64,000 nt of DNA from Jannaschia sp. S6380 (GCF_023015695.1 NZ_JALKAS010000001.1:62001-126000), one strand, 5' to 3'; numbered from the stretch's first letter, positions 16,958 to 25,776 are shown. Notes: generated by a model not told the origin, from the letters alone. Made by a program: numbers and translations.

Positions 16958-18088
16958 ATGGCACTACTCGATACGGTCGATCCGCAGGGCATGGACGAAT
17001 TCTCGGTCGTGTTCACCGACCGCTCGCTCAACCATATGTCCGCCGCGTTCCAGCAGGTCATGCGCGACATCGGTGCGGGCCTGAAGGAGGTTTACGGCGC
17101 CGATCACGTGGCGATCGTCCCTGGGGGCGGGACCTTCGGGATGGAGGCGGTCGCGCGGCAATTTGGGCAGGGGGCGCGGGCGCTGGTGGTGCGCAACGGC
17201 TGGTTCTCCTACCGCTGGAGCCAGATCATGGAGGCGGGCGCATTCACCCAGGGCGTCGAGGTCCTGAAGGCCCGGCAGGCCGGGAACGACAGCCGCGCGC
17301 CCTTCGCGCCCCCGCCGATCGAGGATGTGACCGCCTGCATTCGCGAGATGCGGCCCGACGTGGTCTTCGCCCCGCATGTGGAGACGTCGGCCGGCGTGAT
17401 CCTGCCCGACGACTATGTCGCGGCGATGGCCGATGCGGCGCACGAGGTGGGCGGGTTGATGGTTCTGGACTGCATCGCCTCGGGCTGCGTGTGGGTCGAC
17501 ATGCACGCGACCGGTGTCGACGTCCTGATCTCGGCGCCGCAGAAGGGGTGGAGCGCGTCGCCCTGCGCGGGCCTCGTCATGCTGTCGAACCGCGCCCGCG
17601 CACGGATCGAGGACACGAAATCCGACAGCTTCGCCATCGACCTGAAGAAGTGGCTGTCGATCATGGATGCGTATCTGGGCGGTGGACATGCCTATCACGC
17701 GACGATGCCAACCGATGCGCTGCGCGTGTTCCGCGACACCTTGGACGAGACGCGAACGCATGGGTTCGCGGCGCTGAAATCGGCGCAGTGGGAGCTTGGC
17801 AACCGGGTGCGCGACATGCTGGCCGAACGGGGCGTTCCTTCCGTCGCGGCGAAGGGGTTCGGCGCGCCGGGCGTCGTGGTCAGCTATGCCCCGAATGCCG
17901 AGATCCAGTCGGGGCGCGCCTTTGCCGAACATGGCATGCAGATCGCCGCCGGCGTGCCGCTGCAATGCGATGAACCGGCGGATTTCGCGACTTTCCGTAT
18001 CGGCCTCTTCGGTCTGGACAAGCTGCTGGACGTGGACGCCACCGTCGGCCGGCTGACGCGCGTGTTGGATCGGGTCATTCCGGCCTGA
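16958..18088 (+). CDS. class V PLP-dependent aminotransferase (alanine-glyoxylate type)
   Basis: This is a 376-residue fold-type I PLP enzyme. Residues ~50-60 give IVPGGGTFGMEAVARQF, the cofactor-phosphate region; VLDCIASGCVWVDMHATGVDVLISAPQKGWS contains the aspartate that contacts the pyridine N and the Schiff-base lysine in APQKGWS. Family members use alanine, serine or glyoxylate; I cannot fix the substrate. GGAGG just upstream selects ATG 16958 over an earlier ATG at 16943. It lies 61 bp after the Lrp pair and could be co-transcribed. Its 3' end overlaps the convergent hydroxylase gene by 14 bases. Confidence 0.85.
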   Translation: MALLDTVDPQGMDEFSVVFTDRSLNHMSAAFQQVMRDIGAGLKEVYGADHVAIVPGGGTFGMEAVARQFGQGARALVVRNGWFSYRWSQIMEAGAFTQGVEVLKARQAGNDSRAPFAPPPIEDVTACIREMRPDVVFAPHVETSAGVILPDDYVAAMADAAHEVGGLMVLDCIASGCVWVDMHATGVDVLISAPQKGWSASPCAGLVMLSNRARARIEDTKSDSFAIDLKKWLSIMDAYLGGGHAYHATMPTDALRVFRDTLDETRTHGFAALKSAQWELGNRVRDMLAERGVPSVAAKGFGAPGVVVSYAPNAEIQSGRAFAEHGMQIAAGVPLQCDEPADFATFRIGLFGLDKLLDVDATVGRLTRVLDRVIPA

Positions 18089-19268
18089 CGACTGCGCCGA
18101 GGCCCAGCCGCATGACCGCACGACGCAGGGGCGGCACATCGTGGAGCGCGGCGATCCCGAACGCGCGGGCGGCTTGCACCGCGCCCAGCCCCGCGATGGA
18201 GGTGCGGTTCAGCAGGTCGACGCCGGCCATGCGGATGGCCACGTCGGCGCGGCGGCCACGTTCGTAGGCGGCCAGCATCTCCGCGCTGCCGATATCCTCT
18301 GCGCGGCAGAGGTCGCGCAGCGCGGCGACATCCTTGAGCGAGGTGTTCAGGCCCTGCGCCCCGATGGGCGGCATCGCATGCGCTGCCTCGCCCATCAGCG
18401 CCAGGCGCTGCCCCGTCCAGCGTTCGGCAAGTACCGATGTGATCGGCCAGGCCGCGCGACGCGATGCCAGCTCCAGCGGTCCCATCACGTCGGCGGACCG
18501 GGCCTGCGCCTCGATCAGGAACGGCCCGTCGTCCAAGGCCATCCGCTCCGCCTGCCTGCGGGCGTCGTCCATCCAGACGACCGCCGAACGATGCCCGCCC
18601 GCGTCGTCCGCGATGGGCACCAGCGTGAAGGGCCCCCCGGACAGGTGTATCTCGGTCGAGATATCGTCATGGGGGATCGCATGGCGGACGGCGAACACGA
18701 TCGCGGTCTGGCCATATTCCGTCCGCCGGGTGCCGATACCGGCCATGCGGCGCAATGGGCTGTCGCGCCCGTCGCTGGCCAGGACCAGGCGCGCGGCGAC
18801 GCGGCGGCCATCGGACAAGGTGGCGCGGATGCCTGCCTCGCGGGCGAAGATCGACCGGACCGACGCACCGAACGCCGTCTCGACCGTATCCAGCGCGGCC
18901 GCCCGCGCCAGCAGTTCGCGGCGCAGCAACCAGTTGGGGAAGTTCCAGCCGAAGGGCGCGTCCGAAATGTCTTGGGCGCGGAAATCGCGGGTGACGGGCG
19001 GGGCGGCGGACGCGTCGACGATCCGCATCGTCCAGAGCGCGGTGCCATACGGCGACAGCCCGTCCCACGCGCCGGCGCCAGCCAGCAGGTCGCGCGCAGG
19101 TTGCAGCAGCGCGGTCGTGCGCAGGTCGGCGTCGGGCGCGTCTTCGCCGGTCACCGGCGCGGCGGGGTCGACCAGCAGGACCCGGTGCCCCTCGGCGCCC
19201 AGGACGCAGGCCGCGGCCAGGCCCGCGGGACCGGCCCCGGCGATCAGGATATCGGTTCGGTCCGTCAC
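18075..19268 (-). CDS. UbiH/UbiF/COQ6-family FAD monooxygenase
   Basis: This 397-residue flavoprotein hydroxylase probably acts in ubiquinone ring hydroxylation. It has the N-terminal FAD motif DILIAGAGPAGLAAACVLGAEGHRVLLVD, the middle LVLASDGRDSPLRR (DG motif) and LMGEAAHAMPPIGAQGLNTSLKDVAAL, where the usual GDAAH reads GEAAH. Which ring carbon it attacks is not readable. The start is GTG at 19268, overlapping the stop of the upstream nucleotidase as GTGA, so the two are coupled. A longer frame upstream lies opposite that gene and is not protein-like. Confidence 0.87.
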   Translation of the reverse strand: MTDRTDILIAGAGPAGLAAACVLGAEGHRVLLVDPAAPVTGEDAPDADLRTTALLQPARDLLAGAGAWDGLSPYGTALWTMRIVDASAAPPVTRDFRAQDISDAPFGWNFPNWLLRRELLARAAALDTVETAFGASVRSIFAREAGIRATLSDGRRVAARLVLASDGRDSPLRRMAGIGTRRTEYGQTAIVFAVRHAIPHDDISTEIHLSGGPFTLVPIADDAGGHRSAVVWMDDARRQAERMALDDGPFLIEAQARSADVMGPLELASRRAAWPITSVLAERWTGQRLALMGEAAHAMPPIGAQGLNTSLKDVAALRDLCRAEDIGSAEMLAAYERGRRADVAIRMAGVDLLNRTSIAGLGAVQAARAFGIAALHDVPPLRRAVMRLGLGAVVRPE

Positions 19269-19942
19269 GCTTGCGGACCTAGGGCCGCAGGCCTGGGCCG
19301 GCCAGGGGTCACGATGCCGCGCAGGAATGCCGTCAGGTCGGGGGCGTGGTGATGCACATGCGGGGCGGGATCGCGGAACGGGGCGACATGGACGGTGGTC
19401 ACCCCCATCGCGCTGGGAACGGCGAGGTTGCGGGCGCTGTCCTCGAACATCGCGGCGCATGCGGGGTCGAGGCCGTCCAATGCGAAGACGCGCGCGAAGG
19501 CGGCGTGATCCGGCTTGGGCGCGTGGCCGGCATGCTCGACGCCGTAGATCGCGTCCCAGATCCCGCCGAGACCGCGGGCGGCCAGCACGTTCTCGGCATA
19601 AGGCGCGGTGCCGTTGGTGTAGATGATGCGCCGCCCCGGCAGGTCGGCGATGGCGCGGCGCAAAGCGGCATCCGGCGTCAGGACCGACATGTCGATGTCA
19701 TGCACGTCGGCCAGGAAAGGGACCGGATCGTGCCCGTGTTCGCGCATCAGCCCCGCCAGCGTCGTTCCGTGGTCGTGCCACCAACGCGCGCGCAGCCTGT
19801 CGGCCTCCGCCTTCGACACGCCCAGGACGCGGACGATCCAGGCGACCATCCGCGCCTCGATCTGCGGGAAGAGCGGGGCACTCGGCGGGTACAGCGTCTC
19901 GTCCAGGTCGAAGATCCAAGTGGTGATGTGATCGAAGGACAT
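19265..19942 (-). CDS. HAD-family pyrimidine 5'-nucleotidase
   Basis: This is a 225-residue haloacid dehalogenase-type phosphatase. Motif I is IFDLDETLYPP with the nucleophile and acid aspartates, motif II IYTNGTAPYAENVL, motif III lysine in HAPKPDHAAF, and motif IV FEDSARNL. The DLDETLY start and overall size match the pyrimidine 5'-nucleotidase (SDT1/UmpH-like) subgroup of Rhodobacterales, which dephosphorylates UMP or CMP. It is upstream of and overlaps the UbiH-type gene. Substrate range is inferred from subgroup. Confidence 0.85.
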   Translation of the reverse strand: MSFDHITTWIFDLDETLYPPSAPLFPQIEARMVAWIVRVLGVSKAEADRLRARWWHDHGTTLAGLMREHGHDPVPFLADVHDIDMSVLTPDAALRRAIADLPGRRIIYTNGTAPYAENVLAARGLGGIWDAIYGVEHAGHAPKPDHAAFARVFALDGLDPACAAMFEDSARNLAVPSAMGVTTVHVAPFRDPAPHVHHHAPDLTAFLRGIVTPGRPRPAALGPQA

Positions 19943-20050
19943 GCGCAGGTCCTGCCGGGCCGGGCGGGGGCGGTCAAGGGACGCGGTTGCGCGGGTGACG
20001 CGGCAAGGCTAGCGTCCGCCCCCGCGCCCCCTGCCGGAGAGACCGCCCCG

Positions 20051-20668
20051 ATGGACGCCCATGCCCTGATCCTCGACGCGATCGACCGTGGCGATTTCCG
20101 CCCGGGCGACCGCCTGGTCGAGAGCGAGCTCGCCGATCGCTTCGGCATGTCCCGCACGCCGGTCCGCGAGGCCCTGCAGCGACTGGAGACGCAATCGGTC
20201 CTGGTGCGTGACGGCCGGTCGCTGATCGTGGCGACGCTGGGCCACGATCAGATGGCGGAGCTGTACGCCGTGCGCACCGAGTTGGAGGCGCTGGCCGCGC
20301 GGCTGGCCGCGCGCCACGCGGCCGAGGAGGAGATCCGCGTGCTGCGCCGCATGGCCGAGGAGGATGCGGCGCTGCTGGGCGACCCGACGGCGCTGGTGCG
20401 GGCGAACCGCCGGTTCCACGGGCAGATTCACCTGGCCTCGCACAACCGGTACCTGGTGCAGCAGCTCGGCATGGTGCATCGATCGATGGCGCTGATGGCG
20501 ACGACCTCGCTGGCCGCCGAGGGGCGGGGCGATGCGGCGCTGGCCGAACATCGCGCCATCGTCGAGGCGATCGCACGACGCGACGGCGAGGCGGCGGCCC
20601 AAGCCTTGCGCGAACATCTGAGCCGGGCGTTCGAGACTCGCTTGCGCGAGGAGGCGCGGCGGCTTTGA
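20051..20668 (+). CDS. GntR-family regulator (FCD subgroup)
   Basis: This 205-residue regulator has an N-terminal winged helix with ALILDAIDRGDFRPGDRLVESELADRFGMSRTPVREALQRLETQSVL, a textbook GntR reading. It is followed by an all-helical FCD ligand domain (~75-205) with RTELEALAARLAARHA, ANRRFHGQIHLASHNRYL and EHRAIVEAIARRDGEAAAQALREHL. The histidines in HGQIH, EHRAI and REHL are at metal or ligand positions of FCD proteins. The effector is unknown. It is followed at four bases by the convergent glycosyltransferase stop. Confidence 0.9.
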   Translation: MDAHALILDAIDRGDFRPGDRLVESELADRFGMSRTPVREALQRLETQSVLVRDGRSLIVATLGHDQMAELYAVRTELEALAARLAARHAAEEEIRVLRRMAEEDAALLGDPTALVRANRRFHGQIHLASHNRYLVQQLGMVHRSMALMATTSLAAEGRGDAALAEHRAIVEAIARRDGEAAAQALREHLSRAFETRLREEARRL

Positions 20669-20672
20669 CCGG

Positions 20673-22748
20673 CTAGCCACCATGCCCGCGGCGCGGGGGT
20701 GGCGGCGCATCGGCCGCCAGCGCGTCTTCCAGCGCGGAGATGTCGGCCTGGCCTGCGCCGCCGAACGTGCCATGCACCGTCTTGTCCCAGTGAAACGGCC
20801 GCAGCGCGATTTCACAAAGCGCCTTCAGGACAGCGACCGTCGCCAGCGGAAAATAGAGTTCCAGCGTCGGGATCCAGGCGCGCAGCCGCCGGTGATGGGG
20901 CGCCGCGCAGCCGATCCAGGACAGGGTCATAGACAACATCCCCGCGCCCAGCATCAGGACGGAGAGCGCGACGATCCCCTGGCCCGGAAGCCAATCCAGG
21001 ATCGGGTGATGCCGACCGAAGGCGATCACGACCGTCGACCATAGCGCGGGCATCAGCAGGGCGTTCAGGATCGCGCCCAGGAAAAGCATCTGAAAGCCGA
21101 GGAACCGCCGTGCCCCGAGGTCGCGCCAGAGCCGGACCGGGTGGCGCGTGTGGACGGCCCAAGTCAGGATATAGCCCTTCATCCAGCGCGACCGCTGCTT
21201 GATCCAGGCCAGGGGTGAGGCGTTCGCCTCCTCCAGCGTGGTGGTGGGGAGGAGTTCCGTGCGATAGCCGCGGCGCGCCAGCCGGACGCCCAGATCTGCA
21301 TCCTCGGTGACGTTGTGGGCGTCCCAGCCGCCAACCTGCTCCAGCGCCTCGCGCTGGAAGAACAGCGTCGTTCCGCCCAGCGGCACGACGAGGCCCATGC
21401 GCGCGATGCCGGGCAGCATGAGCCGGAACCAGCTGGCGTATTCGATGGTGAAGCAACGGGACATCCAGTTCCGCGTGGGGTTGTAGTAGTCCAGCACGCC
21501 TTGCAGGCAGGCGACCCGCGCGGGTGCGGCGCGGAACCGGCCCGCCACCTTCAGCAGCTGATCGGGGGCCGGCGCGTCCTCGGCGTCGTAGATGCCGACG
21601 ATTTCGCCGCGCGCGAAGTTCAGGGCGTAGTTCATGGCGCGGGGCTTTGTGCGCGGATGTCCGTCGGGCACGGGGATCACGCGCATCCAGCAGGGCAGGG
21701 TGGTCCGTGCGAGGGCGTCGCGCGTCTCCGTGTCGCCCTCCTCGACCACCAGGCAGATGTCCAGGAGTTCGCGCGGATAGTCGAGGCGCGACAGCCGCTC
21801 GGTCAGCGGGCCCGCGATGTCGGGTTCGCGGTGCAGCGGCACGAGGATGGTGACGCAGGGCAGCTTGCGCGCGGATTCCTCGGCCGGACGGACCGAGGCG
21901 AAGCCGGTATCCGCGCGCTTCATCGTCCAGGCGGCGGCGAGGCGCAGGCCGAGGTTGGCCGCCATCACGGCGAGACCCAGCGCGGTGGCAAGGCGCAACG
22001 CACCGGCGGGCCAGATCGCCACGGCCAGCAGAAGGGCCAACAGGCAGAACGCGAGGACGGAAGCCCCCGGCCGTGCGCGCCAGAGGCGACAGCTCAGGTT
22101 TTCGGGCACGCGACACTCGGCGCTGCGGGCGAGGGCGGCGCCGTGGACCGCGTGCATGCGCGCCTCGATCGCGGAATCGGTGGCGACGGCGAAAAGGCAC
22201 GGGCCGAGTTCAGCGGGCAGTGCGGCCCGAAGCTCGTCCACCGCCTCGGGGCGGGCCGTCGCGATCAGGGTCACGCCCCCCATGCGGCGCCAGGGCAGGG
22301 CGCGGAAGGCCAGTGCGGTCTCGAGTGGCAGGCGGCGTGCCAGGGCATCGTTCTGGGGCGTCGATGCGGGTGCGGGCCCGGCCTGGCCCATCGCGCGTTG
22401 CCGGCCCAATGCCTTGGCCAGCGCGGCCTCGTCGATATGCCCGCGGCGCAGAAGGACATCGCCAAGCCGCGCCGTCAGCCGACGCTGCAGGATCAGGGCA
22501 TGCGCAAGGTCGGCGGCGTCGATCGCCTCCATCTCCAGCAGGACCTCGCCCAGCTTGGGGCGTCGAACGTAGGTTCGCCGAAGAAACCGCATCCCCGGTG
22601 CGACCGGCGTCGGCCCGCATGTCGCTGATTCATCCGAGGGCGGCATCGCCGGAGGAAAGGGAATGATCCGCCCGGTCGCCCGCGGACAGGGATCCTTCGG
22701 TCGCGCGTCATCACGCGCCAATGCGTTCGACAAGGGGGGAGGCGGCAT
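20673..22748 (-). CDS. GT2 glycosyltransferase with N-terminal MshEN (c-di-GMP-binding type) module
   Basis: This is a 691-residue membrane protein. Residues 65-88 and 94-117 are two tandem 24-residue MshEN motifs (K/R-L-G-x2-hL-x3-G-x-h-x4-L-x2-AL-x2-Q), the second perfect, the first with Glu74 for Gly. MshEN modules bind cyclic di-GMP in pilus ATPases and in the glycosyltransferase NfrB. A T2SSE_N-like stretch follows to ~200, two helices (~230-275), then a GT-A domain: CVTILVPLHREPD, EEGDTETR, YDAEDAP, TEDADLG and Q518-RSRW, the QxxRW motif of processive synthases. C-terminal helices lie near 550-575, 590-615 and 630-650. It probably polymerises a surface polysaccharide. Start uncertain; ATGs also at residues 35 and 53. 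Confidence 0.87.
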   Translation of the reverse strand: MPPPPLSNALARDDARPKDPCPRATGRIIPFPPAMPPSDESATCGPTPVAPGMRFLRRTYVRRPKLGEVLLEMEAIDAADLAHALILQRRLTARLGDVLLRRGHIDEAALAKALGRQRAMGQAGPAPASTPQNDALARRLPLETALAFRALPWRRMGGVTLIATARPEAVDELRAALPAELGPCLFAVATDSAIEARMHAVHGAALARSAECRVPENLSCRLWRARPGASVLAFCLLALLLAVAIWPAGALRLATALGLAVMAANLGLRLAAAWTMKRADTGFASVRPAEESARKLPCVTILVPLHREPDIAGPLTERLSRLDYPRELLDICLVVEEGDTETRDALARTTLPCWMRVIPVPDGHPRTKPRAMNYALNFARGEIVGIYDAEDAPAPDQLLKVAGRFRAAPARVACLQGVLDYYNPTRNWMSRCFTIEYASWFRLMLPGIARMGLVVPLGGTTLFFQREALEQVGGWDAHNVTEDADLGVRLARRGYRTELLPTTTLEEANASPLAWIKQRSRWMKGYILTWAVHTRHPVRLWRDLGARRFLGFQMLFLGAILNALLMPALWSTVVIAFGRHHPILDWLPGQGIVALSVLMLGAGMLSMTLSWIGCAAPHHRRLRAWIPTLELYFPLATVAVLKALCEIALRPFHWDKTVHGTFGGAGQADISALEDALAADAPPPPRRGHGG

Positions 22749-22793
22749 GTCCGGTCTCGCTTTGCAGGCAATCCGACCGCTGGAGAACGAACG

Positions 22794-22808
22794 TTAAGAA
22801 AAGCTTAA
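22794..22808. promoter_or_regulatory. CtrA-type binding site TTAA-N7-TTAA
   Basis: TTAAGAAAAGCTTAA matches the full CtrA consensus exactly, 46 bp upstream of the glycosyltransferase ATG on the minus strand, in the 73-bp gap after carA. In sequence this GC-rich such a match is expected by chance only about 0.03 times per window. CtrA control of the glycosyltransferase is inferred. Confidence 0.55.
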
Positions 22809-22821
22809 TGCCGGGCGGATC

Positions 22822-23967
22822 TCAGGACGTCCGCGCCGTCATCGCCGCGCTGAAATCGTCGAAAAGGTAGGCGCTGTCATGTGGTCCGGGGCTGGCCTCG
22901 GGGTGATACTGGACCGAGAAAACGGGACGGCCGGACAACCGTATCCCGCAATTCGAGCCGTCGAAGAGGGACACATGCGTCTCCTCCACGCCCTCAGGCA
23001 GGCTTTGCGCATCGACGGTGAAGCCGTGGTTCATCGACGTGATCTCGACCTTGCCGTCGGCGCGACGCTGCACCGGGTGGTTCGCCCCGTGATGGCCGTG
23101 GTTCATCTTGACCGTCCGCGCGCCCATCGCCATGGCCAGCATCTGGTGGCCCAGGCAGATGCCGAACACCGGCAGGCCGCTATCCACCATCTCGCGGATC
23201 ATGGGCACGGCGTATTCGCCCGTGGCCGCCGGGTCGCCCGGACCGTTGGACAGGAAGACGCCGTCGGGTGACAGGGCCTTGACGTCCTCGGCCGTCGCGG
23301 TGGCCGGCAGCACGGTCACGTCGCACCCGACCGAGGCGAGCGAGCGCAAGATGTTGCGCTTGGCGCCGAAGTCGATGGCGACGACCTTGTGACGCGGCGC
23401 ATTCTGCGTGCCGAACCCGTCGGGCCAGGCCCATTTCGTCTGATCCCAACGATAGGACTGCGCGCAGGTCACTTGCCCGGCCAGGTCCATCCCCTCCAGC
23501 CCGCGGAAGGCCCGCGCGCGAGCGACCAGCGCCTCGATGTCGAAATCGCCGTCCGGATCGTGGGCTAGGGCCACATGCGGCGCCCCCTGCTGGCGGATGG
23601 CGCGGGTCAGGCGGCGGGTGTCGACGCCGCCCATTCCGATCCGGCCCGCGGATGCGAGCCAGCCTTCCAAGTCGCGGGTCGCGCGCCAGTTCGACGGCTC
23701 GGTCGGGTCCCATTTCACGATCATGCCGGCGGCGACGGGGTCTCCGGTCTCGTCATCCTCGGGCGTGGTGCCGGTGTTGCCGATATGGGGAAAGGTGAAG
23801 GTCACGACCTGCCCGGCATAGCTGGGATCGGTCATGATCTCCTGATAGCCGGTCATCGCGGTGTTGAAGCACAGCTCCGCCTCGGCCACGCCGGAGGCGC
23901 CGAAGCCGCGGCCGTAGAAGACGGTGCCGTCGGCGAGGGCAAGGCAGGCGGTGGGGGTGTCGGGCAT
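22822..23967 (-). CDS. carA: carbamoyl-phosphate synthase small subunit
   Basis: CarA hydrolyses glutamine and channels ammonia to CarB, making carbamoyl phosphate for pyrimidines and arginine. The 381-residue protein has the N-terminal domain (CLALADGTVFYGRGFGASGVAEAELCFNTAMTGYQEI) and a class I glutaminase domain. The latter shows SNGPGDPAA, the nucleophile in GICLGHQMLA, GHHGANHPV and QYHPEASPGPHDS with the catalytic His and Glu. GAGG upstream supports ATG 23967. carB is not in this window. It is divergent from the GatB/YqeY gene. Confidence 0.97.
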   Translation of the reverse strand: MPDTPTACLALADGTVFYGRGFGASGVAEAELCFNTAMTGYQEIMTDPSYAGQVVTFTFPHIGNTGTTPEDDETGDPVAAGMIVKWDPTEPSNWRATRDLEGWLASAGRIGMGGVDTRRLTRAIRQQGAPHVALAHDPDGDFDIEALVARARAFRGLEGMDLAGQVTCAQSYRWDQTKWAWPDGFGTQNAPRHKVVAIDFGAKRNILRSLASVGCDVTVLPATATAEDVKALSPDGVFLSNGPGDPAATGEYAVPMIREMVDSGLPVFGICLGHQMLAMAMGARTVKMNHGHHGANHPVQRRADGKVEITSMNHGFTVDAQSLPEGVEETHVSLFDGSNCGIRLSGRPVFSVQYHPEASPGPHDSAYLFDDFSAAMTARTS

Positions 23968-24021
23968 GGTGACCTCGGGCTGTATGGGGGTGTCGCGGGA
24001 CCGGCCGGGCAAACTCGCCGG

Positions 24022-24050
24022 GTTCTAGGCGCGGCGTGCGGGGGCGTCAA
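24022..24050 (-). promoter_or_regulatory. probable carA promoter
   Basis: Read on the minus strand, TTGACG (24050-24045), a 17-base spacer and TAGAAC (24027-24022) form a good sigma-70 promoter 54 bases ahead of the carA start. Confidence 0.5.
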
Positions 24051-24078
24051 CCAATGCGGCCTGACGTTCGGGAATGGT

Positions 24079-24107
24079 TTGCCGGCTGTCCCCGGCTGCG
24101 CTAACAC
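24079..24107 (+). promoter_or_regulatory. probable promoter of the GatB/YqeY gene
   Basis: TTGCCG (24079-24084), a 17-base spacer and TAACAC (24102-24107) lie 33 bases before ATG 24141. With the carA promoter it makes a compact back-to-back divergent pair. Confidence 0.45.
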
Positions 24108-24140
24108 TCGCGCCTCAACATGGCGACATGGGATGGCGGG

Positions 24141-24593
24141 ATGGACATGCGGGACCGGCTGGCGCAGCGGCTGAAGGAGGCCATGCGCGACAAAGATTCG
24201 CGGCGGGTGGGGACACTGCGCCTGATCAACGCGGCGCTGAAGGACCAGGATATCGCCCTGCGCGCCGAGAACCGGACCGTCGGCGATGCCGAGGCCCTTG
24301 CGATCCTGGCCAAGATGGTCAAGCAGCGCCGGGAGAGCGCCCGCGCCTACGAGGAAGCGGGACGGCTGGAGCTGGCGCAGCAGGAGCTGGACGAGATTTC
24401 CATCATCGAGGAATTCCTGCCCCGCAAGCTGACCGACAGCGAGGTCGAGGCCGCGGTCGCCGACGCAATCGCGCAGACAGGCGCCACCTCGGTCAGCGAC
24501 ATGGGCAAGGTCATGGGCGTCCTCAAGGGGCGCTATGCCGGCCGGATCGACTTCGGCGCGGTCGGACCCAAGGTCAAGGCGCGGCTGGGCTGA
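24141..24593 (+). CDS. GatB/YqeY domain protein
   Basis: This 150-residue helical protein resembles the tRNA-binding tail of GatB. It reads MDMRDRLAQRLKEAMRDKDSRRVGTLRLINAALKDQDI at the start, then KMVKQRRESARAYEEAGR and EISIIEEFLPRKLTDSEVEAAVADAI. YqeY is a widespread stand-alone form, proposed to take part in amidotransferase-like tRNA functions, but its role is not settled. I chose ATG 24141 because the family usually begins with a short M-D/E-L-R segment; ATG 24120 is upstream in frame. Confidence 0.88.
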   Translation: MDMRDRLAQRLKEAMRDKDSRRVGTLRLINAALKDQDIALRAENRTVGDAEALAILAKMVKQRRESARAYEEAGRLELAQQELDEISIIEEFLPRKLTDSEVEAAVADAIAQTGATSVSDMGKVMGVLKGRYAGRIDFGAVGPKVKARLG

Positions 24594-24616
24594 CCCGGCC
24601 CGGGCGCGTGCCGGGT
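24593..24616 (+). terminator. hairpin at the GatB/YqeY stop
   Basis: ACCCGGC and GCCGGGT form a 7-bp stem with a 10-base loop, starting at the stop codon. The following bases are TGAAG, without a T run, so termination is only possible. Confidence 0.35.
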
Positions 24617-24669
24617 TGAAGCGATCCCCCCGCGCGGGCATCTAGGGCGGAGGATGAGGGGGATGACGC

Positions 24670-25773
24670 ATGGCGCTGCCGGTCCGTCAACAGATGATCT
24701 ATTGGGGCGTCGCGCTGGCGTTCTTCCTGGTGCTGCTGTGGTATCTGGGCCCTGTTCTGCTACCGTTCCTGGTCGGCGGGGCGATCGCCTACATCCTCGA
24801 CCCGCTGGCCGACCGGCTGGAAGGGATCGGGCTGCCTCGCGCGCTCGCCACGACCGTGATCACGCTGATCGGCATCCTGATCCTGGTGCTGGCGATCGCC
24901 TTCCTGATCCCCACGCTGGTCAAGCAGACGAACGCGCTGATCCGCCTGGCGCCGGACTATTTCAACGCGCTGCGCGGCTGGTTGACGCTGCGCTTTCCCG
25001 AAATCGTGGCCGAGGGCGGATTGGTGCAGACCACGCTGGTCGACCTGGGCGAGGCGATCCGCGCGCGCGGCGGTATGCTGGCGCAGCAGGTGCTGGCCTA
25101 TGTGTTCGGGGTCGTGAATGCGGTGGTCTTCGTCGTGGTGGTGCCGGTCGTGGCCTTCTACCTGCTTCTCGATTGGGACAACCTGGTGGCGCGGGTCGAC
25201 GAATTGCTGCCGCGTGAACATGTCGGTCGCATCCGCCGCATCGCCAGCGAGATCGACGCCACGCTGGCGAGTTTCGTGCGCGGGCAGCTGACGGTCTGCC
25301 TGATCCTGGGGACGTTCTATTCGGTCGGCCTGATGCTCGTCGGCTTGCAGTTCGGGCTGGTCGTTGGGGCGATCGCGGGGTTGATCACCTTCATCCCCTA
25401 TGTCGGCGCCCTGGTCGGCGGGGCGCTGGCGATCGGGCTGGCGCTGTTCCAGTTCTGGGGCGAATGGGGGGCGATCGCGCTGGTCGCAGGCATCTTTGCC
25501 GCCGGGCAGTTCCTGGAGGGGAACATCCTGACACCCAAGCTCGTCGGGTCTTCGGTCGGGCTGCACCCGGTCTGGCTGCTGTTCGCGCTGTCGGCCTTCG
25601 GGTCGATCTACGGCTTCGTGGGCATGCTGGTCGCGGTCCCCGTCGCCGCCGCCCTGGGCGTGGTGGCACGACACGCGGTGGCCGAATACAAGGAAAGCCT
25701 GCTCTATACCGGCGAGATGCCGATGCCCCCGCCGGTCACAGACGATCTGACATCGCTCGGCCCGCGGGACTGA
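24670..25773 (+). CDS. AI-2E family (PerM/YdiK-type) transporter
   Basis: This is a 367-residue polytopic inner-membrane protein with about seven to eight helices. The N-terminal pair (QMIYWGVALAFFLVLLWYLGPVLLPFLVGGAIAYILDPLADRLEG) and the C-terminal motif block GALVGGALAIGLALFQFW, GQFLEGNILTPKLVGSSVGLHPVWLLFALSAFGSIYGFVGMLVAVPVAA are characteristic. The family exports diverse small molecules or acts as Na+/H+ antiporter; autoinducer-2 export is only one case. It is 3 bases from hdaA, in a conserved block with hdaA, ppk and ppx. Confidence 0.92.
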   Translation: MALPVRQQMIYWGVALAFFLVLLWYLGPVLLPFLVGGAIAYILDPLADRLEGIGLPRALATTVITLIGILILVLAIAFLIPTLVKQTNALIRLAPDYFNALRGWLTLRFPEIVAEGGLVQTTLVDLGEAIRARGGMLAQQVLAYVFGVVNAVVFVVVVPVVAFYLLLDWDNLVARVDELLPREHVGRIRRIASEIDATLASFVRGQLTVCLILGTFYSVGLMLVGLQFGLVVGAIAGLITFIPYVGALVGGALAIGLALFQFWGEWGAIALVAGIFAAGQFLEGNILTPKLVGSSVGLHPVWLLFALSAFGSIYGFVGMLVAVPVAAALGVVARHAVAEYKESLLYTGEMPMPPPVTDDLTSLGPRD

Positions 25774-25776
25774 CGG

